Source: an uncultured Christensenella sp.
Lineage (GTDB): Bacteria; Bacillota; Clostridia; Christensenellales; Borkfalkiaceae
Length of the DNA stretch: 64,000 nt
Assembly: GCA_910578565.1 (NCBI GenBank)
Contig: CAJTQF010000006.1
Location: forward strand, 1 to 64,000
Reading direction: 5' to 3'
Shown: positions 53,186 to 63,102 of the stretch, piece by piece
Layout of the letters: each line of letters starts with the position of its first letter
Numbering within the stretch: position 1 is the stretch's first letter
Translations under genes and position numbers: made by a program
Notes under the pieces: generated by a model
What the model was told of the DNA's origin: nothing
Seen by the model: the letters and a program-made list of their open reading frames with translations, nothing else
Database searches by the model: none

Positions 53186-54282
53186 AGACGCAACTTTCAA
53201 ACGTAAATGCCGCTAAGTTATGTCTGCTTGTATTCAGAAATAAAAAGTTAAACTGTGTTGAAAACGTTAATCCTATTCTTGACGTTATGGCTGGATACGG
53301 TTACTATTTCGATAAAATATCTTTCGTGAATTTCAGCGATTCAAAAGAGATAATCCGTGCGGTTGAAGACGGTAAAAATAATTATGAAAATATTATTATT
53401 TACTGTCCTAATGAAATGGAAAATACTTTGCAAAGTTATATAGGCAAAATTTACGGCGCAAAGTTTGACGCAATCGGAATTTTGCATTCGGGTAATTCGG
53501 AAGTATTTATGTTTTATTCCGACAGCGGAAACAGGCTTCGGTTCAGTGACGTAAAGAAAGTTCTTGATAATAAGTACTGCACTAAGTTTGATAAATTGTA
53601 TGTAAAAACAGTTGGCGCACCTTCAGAAAAAATCAGCGAAGCGATAGAAAAGGCGAAAAGAATTTGCACCGATTTGGATTTTAACGTGTACGATAAGTAC
53701 GGTGAATGCTGTATTGAAATCGTTTACTCGGCAAATACGTCGAAAATGGTTCTGGATGACGTTACGCGCGAAGTTACAAAGACTTTAAATAATTATATTT
53801 ATGCAATGGAAAACATTTCCCTTGCAAAGCGGCTGTTTCAGATTTTGCAGCTACGCAGGTTAAAAATCAGCGTTGCCGAATCTTTTACTGGCGGCGGATT
53901 AGGAAATAAATTAGTTAACGAACCCGGAATAAGCGAAGTTTATTTTGAAGGTCTTAACACTTATTCAAACGAAGCGAAAACGGAACGGTTGGGTGTAAAC
54001 GAATTAACTTTAAAGCAGTACGGCGCGGTTTCGGAACAGACTGCTTACGAAATGGCGGAAGGACTTTTAAGGGGCGGAAATTGCGATATTTGTATTGCCA
54101 CGACGGGAATTGCCGGTCCAAAATCTGATAATACCTTAAAGCCTGTTGGTCTAATCTATATTGCCGTCGGGTTGCACGACACCGTGTCGGTATATAAATA
54201 CAATTTAAAAGGCGACAGGGACAACGTTACAAATACTGCCATTAATCTTGCGTTGTTCCTTGCATATAAAACGTTAAAATAA
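53182..54282 (+). CDS. cinA: CinA-family protein with divergent N-terminal domain
   Basis: 366 residues. The C-terminal ~160 residues are a clear CinA amidase (NMN deamidase-type) domain: VAESFTGGGLGNKL and ATTGIAGPKSD. The N-terminal ~200 residues occupy the place of the MoCF-like pyrophosphatase domain but lack the usual GxELL/GDT-type motifs, so that activity may be lost. The cinA-recA neighbourhood is common in Bacillota. Confidence 0.85.
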   Translation: MKTQLSNVNAAKLCLLVFRNKKLNCVENVNPILDVMAGYGYYFDKISFVNFSDSKEIIRAVEDGKNNYENIIIYCPNEMENTLQSYIGKIYGAKFDAIGILHSGNSEVFMFYSDSGNRLRFSDVKKVLDNKYCTKFDKLYVKTVGAPSEKISEAIEKAKRICTDLDFNVYDKYGECCIEIVYSANTSKMVLDDVTREVTKTLNNYIYAMENISLAKRLFQILQLRRLKISVAESFTGGGLGNKLVNEPGISEVYFEGLNTYSNEAKTERLGVNELTLKQYGAVSEQTAYEMAEGLLRGGNCDICIATTGIAGPKSDNTLKPVGLIYIAVGLHDTVSVYKYNLKGDRDNVTNTAINLALFLAYKTLK

Positions 54283-54296
54283 TTCAGGAGAAAAAT

Positions 54297-55304
54297 ATGA
54301 ACGAAGAAAAACTTAAAGCACTTAACTCTACCGTTGCCATGATTGAAAAGCAGTACGGCAAGGGCGCAATTATGAAGTTGGGGGAGTATAAGGTAAACAG
54401 CGATTTAGAATACATTCCGACAGGCTGTCTTTCGCTTGACTTGGCTCTCGGAGTAGGCGGTGTTCCGCGCGGCAGGATTTTGGAGATTTACGGTCCCGAA
54501 TCTTCCGGTAAAACAACCGTAGCTCTTCACATAATTGCGGAATGTCAGAAAATGGGCGGCGTAGCGGCTTTTATAGACGCGGAACACGCGCTTGACGCTC
54601 AGTATGCTCACGCGCTGGGTGTTGATACTAACGAGTTGTATTTATCCCAGCCGGATACAGGCGAACAGGCGTTGGATATCTGCGAATCTCTTGTCCGTTC
54701 AAGTGCGGTTGACGTTATCGTAATTGACTCTGTTGCCGCTTTAACTCCGAAAGCGGAAATAGAAGGCGATATGGGCGACGCTCACGTAGGACTGCTTGCA
54801 AGGCTTATGTCGCAGGCTTTAAGAAAGCTGACGGCAATTACAAACCGCTCTAAAACCTGCGTAATTTTCATCAACCAGTTACGTGAAAAAGTCGGAGTTA
54901 TGTTCGGCAATCCCGAAACGACTCCCGGCGGTAAAGCGCTCAAATATTTTGCCACCGTGCGTCTGGATATAAGAAAAGCCGATGCGATAAAGGGCGACGG
55001 TGATATTATAGGTAACCGTACCAAGTGTAAAGTTGTTAAAAACAAGGTTGCTCCGCCTTTTAAGGTTGCGGAATTCGATATTATATACGGTGAAGGAATT
55101 TCGCAGGAAGGTTGTTTAATTGACCTTGGTGTTGAGTATAACATAATTACCAAGAGCGGCGCTTTCTATTATTATAATGAAGAAAAAGTTGCCCAAGGGC
55201 GTGAGAAGATGCGGGATTATATAAAAGCCAATCCCGAAATCAAAGCTGAAATAGACGCTAAAATAAGGGAAGCGCACAAAGTCGCCATTTCCAAGAAGGA
55301 CTAA
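54297..55304 (+). CDS. recA: Recombinase RecA
   Basis: 335 residues. Walker A GPESSGKTT near residue 65, Walker B VIVIDSVAAL near 140 and the L2 loop with FINQLREKVGVMFGNPETTPGG are present. It drives strand exchange and LexA cleavage. A GGAG site precedes the ATG, and nadE follows immediately. Confidence 0.98.
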   Translation: MNEEKLKALNSTVAMIEKQYGKGAIMKLGEYKVNSDLEYIPTGCLSLDLALGVGGVPRGRILEIYGPESSGKTTVALHIIAECQKMGGVAAFIDAEHALDAQYAHALGVDTNELYLSQPDTGEQALDICESLVRSSAVDVIVIDSVAALTPKAEIEGDMGDAHVGLLARLMSQALRKLTAITNRSKTCVIFINQLREKVGVMFGNPETTPGGKALKYFATVRLDIRKADAIKGDGDIIGNRTKCKVVKNKVAPPFKVAEFDIIYGEGISQEGCLIDLGVEYNIITKSGAFYYYNEEKVAQGREKMRDYIKANPEIKAEIDAKIREAHKVAISKKD

Positions 55305-57203
55305 ATGCAATTCGGTTTTATAAAAGTCTGCGCCGCAACTCCTGAAATGAGAGTTGCGGATGTTGAATTCAACACTAAAAAAATCATAGAAGCGATAAAA
55401 ATCAGCGCGGACAACGGCAGTCAGGTTACTGTTTTTCCGGAACTTTGCGTATGCGGTTATACTTGCGGCGATTTGTTCGGTCAGTCTGCTCTTATCCGTG
55501 CCTGCGAAAATGCAGTTAAAGCAATCTGTGAAGCAACAGCAGGAATAAAGACGCTGGTATTTGTAGGTGCGCCGATAGCTTACGGCTGCAAACTTTATAA
55601 CTGCGCGGTTGCTATTTCCGACGGGAAAATTTTGGGTATAATTCCAAAAACGAATTTGCCGAATTACGGCGAATTTTATGAAAAAAGAAATTTTGCAACG
55701 CCTTCCGACGATAATGGGCAGATTCAATATGCGGCGCGCGGCGCTTGCTTTGGCAAAAATATTATTTTTAGCGCTGTAAATTGCAATAATTTCACTGTCG
55801 CCGCAGAAATATGCGAAGACTTGTGGGCGTCGCAATCCCCGTCTTTAAGCCATGCGCAAGCAGGGGCGAATATAATCGTCAATTTATCGTGCAGTGACGA
55901 AACAGTTGGCAAAGCCGAGTACAGACGTAATTTGGTTAAAATGCAGTCCGCAAAATTGGTTTGCGGTTATGTATATTGCGATGCGGGCGACGGCGAAAGC
56001 TCGACCGATATGACTTTTGCTGGGCACAATATAATAGCCGAAAACGGCGTAATTCTCGCAGAAAGCAAACTGTTTGAAAACGGGCTCATTTATAGTGAAA
56101 TAGACGTGGACAGCCTTGCAAGCGAACGCAGAAAAATGGGTGATTCGTTTGGCGAAAAAAGCGGAGAGTACGCTGTTGTCGGATTTGAAACCTTTCAAAA
56201 GGAAGGTGAATTAACTCGCAGCTTTTCACAAACGCCGTTTGTTCCCAATGAAGGGCTTTCAGAGAGAAGTGAATTAATTCTATCAATTCAGCAGAAAGGA
56301 CTTGAAAAGCGTTTAAAACACACAAATTCAAAAACTGTTTTAATAGGAGTTTCCGGCGGTCTGGATTCCGCTCTTGCATTGCTTGTAGTGTGCAGGGCTT
56401 TTAGTTCTTTGAAAAAAGATAAAAAAGATATTATTGCAGTAACAATGCCCGGTTTTGGCACGACTGACAGAACAAAGGGGAATTCATTAAAATTAATTGA
56501 AGCGTTGGGCGCAACGGCTAAAACTATTCCTATTTCCGACAGTGTGTTAAGACATTTTAAGGACATCGGACATGAACCGGATAACCGAAACGTGACTTAC
56601 GAAAATGCGCAGGCGCGTATGCGTACAATGGTTTTAATGGATTTGGCAAACGACTTAAACGGTATAGTGCTCGGTACTGGAGATTTAAGCGAGTTTGCCT
56701 TGGGTTGGGCGACGTATGCGGGCGATCATATTTCAATGTACGGTGTAAATTGCTCGGTCCCCAAAACGCTGGTTAAGCATCTGATTCGTTATGAAGCGGA
56801 AAAACTGGGCGGTCGGGTGGATAAGATATTGCAAAGCATACTTGATACCGAAATAAGTCCTGAACTATTGCCGCCTGATAAAAACGGGGATATTGCTCAG
56901 AAAACAGAAGATATTGTAGGACCGTATATTTTACACGACTTTTTTCTGTATTATATTTTGCGTTGGGGTTATGAACCCGAAAAGTTGCTTTATATAGCAA
57001 ATAAGACGTTCAAAGGTATGTTTGATAAAGGCACGGTAAAAAAATGGTTAAAAAGTTTTTACGAAAGATTTTTTAAGCATCAGTTTAAGCGCTCATGTAT
57101 TCCAGACGGTGTCAAAGTAGGTTCGGTTTCACTGTCGCCGCGCGGCGATTGGCGAATGCCGTCTGATGCAATTGCAAAAGTCTGGCTTGACAGACTTAAA
57201 TAA
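55305..57203 (+). CDS. nadE: Glutamine-dependent NAD synthetase
   Basis: 632 residues. The N-terminal nitrilase domain (1-275) has the Glu-Lys-Cys triad in FPELCVCGYTCG, IPKTNLPNYGEFYE and EICEDLW; the synthetase domain (from ~300) has the PP-loop VSGGLDSALAL. Ammonia from glutamine is passed to convert deamido-NAD to NAD. Start codon directly follows the recA stop. Confidence 0.96.
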   Translation: MQFGFIKVCAATPEMRVADVEFNTKKIIEAIKISADNGSQVTVFPELCVCGYTCGDLFGQSALIRACENAVKAICEATAGIKTLVFVGAPIAYGCKLYNCAVAISDGKILGIIPKTNLPNYGEFYEKRNFATPSDDNGQIQYAARGACFGKNIIFSAVNCNNFTVAAEICEDLWASQSPSLSHAQAGANIIVNLSCSDETVGKAEYRRNLVKMQSAKLVCGYVYCDAGDGESSTDMTFAGHNIIAENGVILAESKLFENGLIYSEIDVDSLASERRKMGDSFGEKSGEYAVVGFETFQKEGELTRSFSQTPFVPNEGLSERSELILSIQQKGLEKRLKHTNSKTVLIGVSGGLDSALALLVVCRAFSSLKKDKKDIIAVTMPGFGTTDRTKGNSLKLIEALGATAKTIPISDSVLRHFKDIGHEPDNRNVTYENAQARMRTMVLMDLANDLNGIVLGTGDLSEFALGWATYAGDHISMYGVNCSVPKTLVKHLIRYEAEKLGGRVDKILQSILDTEISPELLPPDKNGDIAQKTEDIVGPYILHDFFLYYILRWGYEPEKLLYIANKTFKGMFDKGTVKKWLKSFYERFFKHQFKRSCIPDGVKVGSVSLSPRGDWRMPSDAIAKVWLDRLK

Positions 57204-57239
57204 GATATATTAAAGGCGTGACTTGTTTTAGTCACGCCT

Positions 57240-57569
57240 TTAAATTTTTGACTTAATTTTATAATCTTCACCCCAGACACACATAACGTCAAGAATAGGT
57301 TTAAGAGTTTTGCCGAGTTCGGTTAACGAATATACAACACGCGGCGGAACTTCTGCAAAAACTTCTCTGTTTACAATTCCGTCGTTTTCCAAAGCTCTCA
57401 GATTATCCGTCAGGACCTTTTTGCTGATTGCGGGAATTGTTTTGAAAAATTCGCTGAATCTTTGCGGAGATAATAACAGGTTTCTGATAATAAGCAATTT
57501 CCATTTGTTGCCTATAAGTTGAACTGTGGTAGCAACCGGACAGTCGGGTAATTCGTCTTTTGTAAGCAT
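57240..57569 (-). CDS. HxlR-family transcriptional regulator
   Basis: 109 residues. The winged-helix start CPVATTVQLIGNKWKLLIIR has the conserved Cys after Pro/Asp that senses thiol or aldehyde stress in this family. It is divergent from the cupin gene, which it may control. Confidence 0.88.
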   Translation of the reverse strand: MLTKDELPDCPVATTVQLIGNKWKLLIIRNLLLSPQRFSEFFKTIPAISKKVLTDNLRALENDGIVNREVFAEVPPRVVYSLTELGKTLKPILDVMCVWGEDYKIKSKI

Positions 57570-57753
57570 TTTACAACCTTTATTTTTATAAAGAGTATAA
57601 CAGGGTTTTGAAATAAAGTCAATAGTTCAAAAATCGTACTTGGTAACGAATTTATTTTCAAGTAATAAAAAAGTAACTCTATTGCAATGCCTTTTTGTTT
57701 TTGCTATCCTTGTGTCGAACCGACAAGGTAAAAAAATTTAAGGAGTTTTTATT

Positions 57754-58104
57754 ATGAACAATTTCAACAAGGTTACTGTAACAGATGGGACGCGTACGGA
57801 ACTTCATGATTTATTGAATCTTACGGGAGCAGAGATAAGCGTTAACACGTTGCCCGCGGGGATAAGCGTACCGTTTATTCATTCTCATAAAAAGAATGAA
57901 GAGATTTACGCAATTATTGAAGGCGAAGGAACGGCAGTGATAGACTCAGAAAAAGTCGGTTTAAACAAGGGCGACTGGATTCGTATTTCTCCGTCTGCAA
58001 AAAGACAGCTCTTTGCTTCAAATGACAATAACTTAAAATATATTTGTATACAGGTAAAAGAAAATTCGTTGGAAAATTATACAGTAGGCGATGCCGTAAT
58101 TTAA
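57754..58104 (+). CDS. Cupin-domain protein
   Basis: 116 residues forming one beta-barrel. The metal-binding HSHKKNEEIYAIIEGEG motif (two His, Glu) is intact. Its substrate is unknown. AAGGAG lies before the ATG. Pairing with an opposite HxlR regulator is often seen for stress-induced cupins. Confidence 0.85.
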   Translation: MNNFNKVTVTDGTRTELHDLLNLTGAEISVNTLPAGISVPFIHSHKKNEEIYAIIEGEGTAVIDSEKVGLNKGDWIRISPSAKRQLFASNDNNLKYICIQVKENSLENYTVGDAVI

Positions 58105-58211
58105 TTAATTATAATGCGCAGTTGTGATTCAATTGCGTTTTACGATAAAAAATTCCAGCGGCATAAATTGCTTATTTTTTACATTATATGAAAAGTATTT
58201 ATTCTATTAAA

Positions 58212-58240
58212 TTGACATTTCATTAAGTCTGTTGTACAAT
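58212..58240 (+). promoter_or_regulatory. Promoter for rny
   Basis: TTGACA (58212-58217) and TACAAT (58235-58240) are 17 bp apart, about 70 bases before the start codon. Confidence 0.75.
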
Positions 58241-58307
58241 GTATAAGGATATAAACTTACCCGAAAGGGGTTCGTATATATTTAAATATTAACATCAGGA
58301 GGCATTA

Positions 58308-59921
58308 ATGAACGCAAATTTATTAGGCAGCCTGTTTCTTGCAAGTAATGAGCTTATCGGAGTAGCCGCAGGGCTTTCGGCAGGTATTTTGCTTGCGCTT
58401 GGTATTGGAATTTTCGTTGGAATTCTCATTTACAGAAAGCAGACGGAAAAGAGATTGGGTGAAGTACAGAAAAGAACTAAAAAGATGATTGACGACGCTT
58501 CACTTGAGTGTAAAGCCTTGAAAAAGGAAGCAATATTAGAAGCAAAGGAACAGGAACTGCAATTAAGAAACGAATTCGAAAGAGAGAGCAGAGAAAAGAA
58601 AGCGGAACTGCAAAAACAGGAACAGCGCCTTTTACAAAAAGAAGATTCTATTGATAAAAAGGAAGAAGCTCTCACCAAGAAGAATGAAGAACTTGACAGA
58701 CAGATTAAAGAGCTCGCAAATAAAGAGCTTGAAGTAAAAAAGACTCAGGATAAAATTAATCACCAGCACGAACTCATGGTGCAGGAGCTTGAAAAGGTTG
58801 CGCAACTTACAAAGGACGAAGCTAAACAAATTCTTGCTAACGAAATTCTGGATGAAACCAGACATGACGTTGCGTTGCAAGTAAGAAATATCGAGCAGAC
58901 TGCCAAAGAAGAAGCAAGCAACGAAGCGAAAAAAATCATATCTCTGGCAATACAGCGCTGTGCCGCCGACCATGCGTCGGAGATTACCGTATCGGTAGTA
59001 CAACTTCCCAGCGACGATATGAAAGCAAGATTGATAGGTAGGGAAGGAAGAAATATTCGCGCAATCGAAAACGCGACAGGAATAGAGCTTATAATCGACG
59101 ATACTCCCGAAGTTGTAATTTTGTCTGGATTTGACCCCGTAAGGCGCGAAATTGCAAGACTTTCATTAGAGAAATTGATTGCCGACGGCAGAATTCATCC
59201 CGCAAGGATTGAAGAAACTGTTGAAAAGGTGAAGAAGGAAATGGATGCCGAAATTAAGGCGGCGGGCGAAAGCGCTATGTTTGACGTCGGTATATTCGGA
59301 CTTCACCCTGAGATAATAAAACTTATCGGCAGACTTAAATACAGGACAAGCTACGGTCAGAACGTTTATAAGCACTCTATTGAAGTTGCGCAGCTAGCGG
59401 GGCTTATGGCTTCAGAGTTGGGAATGGACGTAACGCTTGCAAAACGCGCGGGACTTTTACACGACATAGGCAAAGCCGTAGATCACGAGCAGGAAGGCAC
59501 TCATATTCAGATAGGCGCCGATCTTGCAAAGAAGTACAGGGAAAGCAACAATGTAATCAACGCTATTGCTGCACACCACGGCGACGTAGAGCCTAAGACT
59601 ATAGAAGCTGTGCTTGTAGCGGCGGCCGACGCAATTTCAGGCGCACGACCCGGAGCAAGGAGAGAAACCGGTACAAATTACGTTAAACGTCTTGAAAAAC
59701 TTGAAGCTATTGCAAGCGATTTTAAGGGCGTAGATAAGTGTTATGCAATTCAGGCAGGAAGAGAAGTGCGTGTAATTGTTAAACCCGAACAGATTGACGA
59801 TTCACAGACTATGTTTCTGGCAAAGGATATTGCAAAGAAGATTGAGAAAGAACTTGAGTATCCCGGTCAGATTAAAGTGAACGTAATAAGAGAATTCAGA
59901 GCAAGTGAATTTGCAAAATAA
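58308..59921 (+). CDS. rny: Ribonuclease Y
   Basis: 537 residues. One membrane helix (about 18-42), a long coiled coil (45-220), a KH domain (MKARLIGREGRNIRAIENATG near 240) and an HD phosphodiesterase domain (H and D in AGLLHDIGKAVDHE near 390) appear in order. It starts mRNA decay from the membrane. AGGAGG site before the ATG. Confidence 0.97.
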   Translation: MNANLLGSLFLASNELIGVAAGLSAGILLALGIGIFVGILIYRKQTEKRLGEVQKRTKKMIDDASLECKALKKEAILEAKEQELQLRNEFERESREKKAELQKQEQRLLQKEDSIDKKEEALTKKNEELDRQIKELANKELEVKKTQDKINHQHELMVQELEKVAQLTKDEAKQILANEILDETRHDVALQVRNIEQTAKEEASNEAKKIISLAIQRCAADHASEITVSVVQLPSDDMKARLIGREGRNIRAIENATGIELIIDDTPEVVILSGFDPVRREIARLSLEKLIADGRIHPARIEETVEKVKKEMDAEIKAAGESAMFDVGIFGLHPEIIKLIGRLKYRTSYGQNVYKHSIEVAQLAGLMASELGMDVTLAKRAGLLHDIGKAVDHEQEGTHIQIGADLAKKYRESNNVINAIAAHHGDVEPKTIEAVLVAAADAISGARPGARRETGTNYVKRLEKLEAIASDFKGVDKCYAIQAGREVRVIVKPEQIDDSQTMFLAKDIAKKIEKELEYPGQIKVNVIREFRASEFAK

Positions 59922-59996
59922 TTGATTAAATCCCCTGCGGGTCTGCAGGGGATGTTTTTGTCCAATTTTTAATTTAATTTAAAAACATAGCACGCT

Positions 59997-60488
59997 TTAC
60001 AGTGTGCTATGTTTTAATTGGTTTTGGGCGGTTTGTTTGTATTTTTCTAAAATATCCATTATAAAGTTTTGTGCTGCTTCAAAATCATTAATATCAGGAT
60101 GCGATTTATTTATACCGCCACACACAGCGAAGATAAAGTATTTGTCAAAACCAAGACACCCGAAAGAACCGAGTACAATTTTGTTTTTGCTTTTTAAAAT
60201 TTTTATAATGTGTCTGTTATTCCTTTCAAAATTTTTAGAACCGCTTGTTGAAAACACAAAACAGTATGACTTTTCACCGTCATTATTTTTAATAAATTTC
60301 AAAAGCTCTCTATCGTGTTTACCGAAATATATACCGCTACCGTAGCCGATAATGTCGTATTCATTTAAATTGTAATGTTTTACATCATCAAGTGTGGTTA
60401 CGGTGACAGGGGCAACTTCTGACATTGCTTCGGCAATTTTTAAAGTATTGTCTTTATGTTTTGATTTTACTATTATCAAAATTTTCAT
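59997..60488 (-). CDS. Flavodoxin-like protein
   Basis: 163 residues. The start LIIVKSKHKDNTLKIAEAM is the FMN phosphate loop variant, followed by YDIIGYGSGIYFGKHDREL and FVFSTSGS, as in the flavodoxin-5/protoporphyrinogen-oxidase-like group. It lies 1 bp after the PadR-type gene on the minus strand, so the two probably share a transcript. Redox partner unknown. Confidence 0.85.
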   Translation of the reverse strand: MKILIIVKSKHKDNTLKIAEAMSEVAPVTVTTLDDVKHYNLNEYDIIGYGSGIYFGKHDRELLKFIKNNDGEKSYCFVFSTSGSKNFERNNRHIIKILKSKNKIVLGSFGCLGFDKYFIFAVCGGINKSHPDINDFEAAQNFIMDILEKYKQTAQNQLKHSTL

Positions 60489-60489
60489 A

Positions 60490-62196
60490 TTATTTGCTTA
60501 ATGCGTAAAAGCACAACCCAAACAGGGGAATATTAATGGCAATTATGCAGGGAATGACTAATTTTGCAAATATGTTGCCGACAGATGAAAAATTAATGCC
60601 GGTAAGAAGTGATACCAAGAAAATAATAAATATAATTATTACTGTAATAACTATGCATGCCGTCATATAAAGCGCTGATGAAGGTTTTCTTGAATTTTTA
60701 CCGAGATCGGTATAATAAAGCACGGCAAAAACCAAAAGCTGAGCCCCTGCAATTGCAAAAATAGCAAAAGGATAAGCCAAATTTACACCCAGTTCCTTTT
60801 TGAACAGCAAGCAAAGAGTAAATTCTAAAAGCATTACAATTGCTATTATGAGCGAGCTTTTAAATAATGCTCCGCCGCGGTTGTAACTCTTTTTATTGGA
60901 ACTTGAAATTACAAAGTCGGAAGAATTTATTTTTAATCCGTCGCTTGCGGCTTTTGCTTCTAAATCCTCAGACTTGTTTGACGTAACAACTTTTTTATTA
61001 TAAGTTTGTTCCTGTGGGGGGCGTTTGACCGTTTTTATATATAACTTGTTTATAAGATTACGGTAATCGCGCTCCGTTTCGGGCTTATTATTATAAATAA
61101 GTTTGTCTGTGTCAATTTCTTCTGCAACAGGAACAGGTTCAACTTCTCTGGGCGGAGCTTTCACGGGTTCGGAAATCAGTCTTAAATAATTTTCATGAAC
61201 TCTTCTGCGCTGTTCTTCGTCCATAAGCGGAACTTCTTCATGGCGCTCTTGTTCAATTGTTTCTTCAAGTTCTTCTTCCAGTTCGTCGTCATCTTCAAAA
61301 TCTTCTTGTTGTGTTGTATCCACCGATTGTTGTTCAGGTTCAGTTGAAAGATTCAATTGGTCGGGAGTAGTAGCAGGGGGATTTGAAGGGACGGCTTCGT
61401 AATAGACTACTTCGTCCTTAACTGCCACAATTTCGGAATCAACTTTAACTTCGGGCAATTCTTCGGTTAATTCAGATTCGTTGTTTTTGTTGGTTTCCGG
61501 TTCGCTTTCTTTTTCTGGGTCGTCATTTTTAACAACTACGACTTCGTGAATGATTTTAATATCGCGCAAACCGTCGGAAGATTCCGGTTCCTTACCGGAT
61601 TTATCTTCTGCATTATATTTCTCTTCGTTTTTTACTTCGAATCTATCTTCATATGCGTACTTATCATTGAGTTTGTTATCTTCATATTTTTCGTCTTCTG
61701 ATTTGACAATCGGCACCCGTGAAGTTGTTTTTTTAAGAATATGAAAATCAACAGGGGTGGGGGCGGGTCTTGAAAAATCAAACGACCTGTCTGAAATAAG
61801 GTTATCAATAACCGTTCGCGAATATTCCCATTCAGCTTGGTTGCGTTCGGTAATTTCTCTGCCGCTGTCGGTTAAAGTATAATACTTTCTTCTTCCGCCA
61901 AGCGATACTTCGTCAGTCTTCCAATAGGCTGTAATATATCCTTGCGTTTCAAGCCTTTTAAGAGCGCTGTAAAGAGTGGGCTGTTTTAAAGTATATTGCC
62001 CGCGGCTTTTACTTTCAATTTCTTCTATTATCTCATATCCGTACTTATCGCGTTCATACAAAGTGCGCAGGATAATAGTATTAATATGTCCCCTGATTAA
62101 GTCCGCACTTATCGCATTTTTATTGCTTGCAGGAGAGATGTCGTCTTTTTCGGATTTATCGGAATATTCGGATAAAAAATGATTTTTATCTTCCAT
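60490..62196 (-). CDS. Membrane-tethered PadR-type regulator
   Basis: 568 residues. Residues ~35-135 are a PadR winged helix (YGYEIIEEIESKSRGQYTLK, QPTLYSALKRLETQGYI). A ~300-residue acidic, Glu/Pro-rich and probably disordered linker follows. Four membrane helices fill about 440-568. PadR regulators are normally soluble and under 200 residues, so the long linker and membrane part are unusual. Operator-like inverted repeats overlap its promoter at 62223-62284. Membrane stress or a lipid signal might be sensed. Confidence 0.85.
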   Translation of the reverse strand: MEDKNHFLSEYSDKSEKDDISPASNKNAISADLIRGHINTIILRTLYERDKYGYEIIEEIESKSRGQYTLKQPTLYSALKRLETQGYITAYWKTDEVSLGGRRKYYTLTDSGREITERNQAEWEYSRTVIDNLISDRSFDFSRPAPTPVDFHILKKTTSRVPIVKSEDEKYEDNKLNDKYAYEDRFEVKNEEKYNAEDKSGKEPESSDGLRDIKIIHEVVVVKNDDPEKESEPETNKNNESELTEELPEVKVDSEIVAVKDEVVYYEAVPSNPPATTPDQLNLSTEPEQQSVDTTQQEDFEDDDELEEELEETIEQERHEEVPLMDEEQRRRVHENYLRLISEPVKAPPREVEPVPVAEEIDTDKLIYNNKPETERDYRNLINKLYIKTVKRPPQEQTYNKKVVTSNKSEDLEAKAASDGLKINSSDFVISSSNKKSYNRGGALFKSSLIIAIVMLLEFTLCLLFKKELGVNLAYPFAIFAIAGAQLLVFAVLYYTDLGKNSRKPSSALYMTACIVITVIIIFIIFLVSLLTGINFSSVGNIFAKLVIPCIIAINIPLFGLCFYALSK

Positions 62197-62222
62197 AGTT
62201 TTGCCTCCGTAATATTTAACTT

Positions 62223-62284
62223 ATTTTACCATATTTCGACACAATATGTCAACATTTTTAACAAAAATAGACAGTACTATGTCT
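62223..62284 (-). promoter_or_regulatory. Promoter and candidate PadR operators
   Basis: On the minus strand TTGACA (62252-62247) and TAAAAT (62228-62223) are 18 bp apart. GACA-5-TGTC (62238-62250) overlaps the -35 box, and AGACA-6-TGTCT (62269-62284) lies just upstream. Both repeat TGTC/GACA half-sites, so self-control by the PadR protein is likely. Confidence 0.65.
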
Positions 62285-62370
62285 GACATAAATAGGCTTT
62301 TTGTTTAAAATATTGGACTTTTTATTATAAAAATGGTAAAATTTAAAAAACTTTATAGGAGACTGAACAG

Positions 62371-63102
62371 GTGTACAGAAATATTAAAAATTATGAATTA
62401 AGATATACCGATGTGGATGCATTCGACAATTTAAAACTTTCTTCATTATTTTCATTTATGGAAGAGTCTGCGTGTCTGTCCGCTGATGAATTGGGATTTG
62501 GCTATAAAGATGTTTCTCCGCGTAACATAGGATTTATTTTAGTTAATTGCTATATTGAATTAGATAGAAGCATAAAGTTGGGCGATAATCTTTCAATACA
62601 TACTTGGCCTATGCGTCCTAAGCATATGATTTTTTTAAGGGAATATGAATTTTTTTGCAGAGATGAAAAAATCGGCGCGGCGACTGCCCGCTGGGTTATG
62701 ATAGATACAAAAAATTTTGCGATGTTGCCATATACGGAATTTTTCAAAGACAGTGATTTTGAAAGCTATAATACTCAAAGGGCTATAAATTTTAACGGGT
62801 GGAAATTGCCCAATGTAAGTAACGGCAATATCGTATATTCTAAGCGGATTTCTTATTCTGATTACGACCATTATTTTCATGCGAACAATACCAAGTACGC
62901 AGATTTCTTAATGGACGCATTTTCCGTTGATGAGTTACGCGGTAAAGAATTAAAAAGTATGCAGATAACCTATGTTAAACAGTGCAAAGAAGGCGATATT
63001 ATTGATATGGTGCGCGAAAAAAGCGATGGTGTATGGCTTATAGAAGGCAGAGTTGAAGGGGAAGTACGCGTTCAGATGAGAGTGAAATTTGACTGCTTTT
63101 AA
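62371..63102 (+). CDS. Acyl-ACP thioesterase
   Basis: 243 residues from a GTG start with an AGGAG site. Two hot-dog folds are seen; the first contains YTDVDAFDNLKLSSLFSFME and the second DYDHYFHANNTKYADFLMD, with the conserved Asn-His region. It releases fatty acids from acyl carrier protein. It overlaps the next gene by 14 bp. Confidence 0.88.
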   Translation: MYRNIKNYELRYTDVDAFDNLKLSSLFSFMEESACLSADELGFGYKDVSPRNIGFILVNCYIELDRSIKLGDNLSIHTWPMRPKHMIFLREYEFFCRDEKIGAATARWVMIDTKNFAMLPYTEFFKDSDFESYNTQRAINFNGWKLPNVSNGNIVYSKRISYSDYDHYFHANNTKYADFLMDAFSVDELRGKELKSMQITYVKQCKEGDIIDMVREKSDGVWLIEGRVEGEVRVQMRVKFDCF

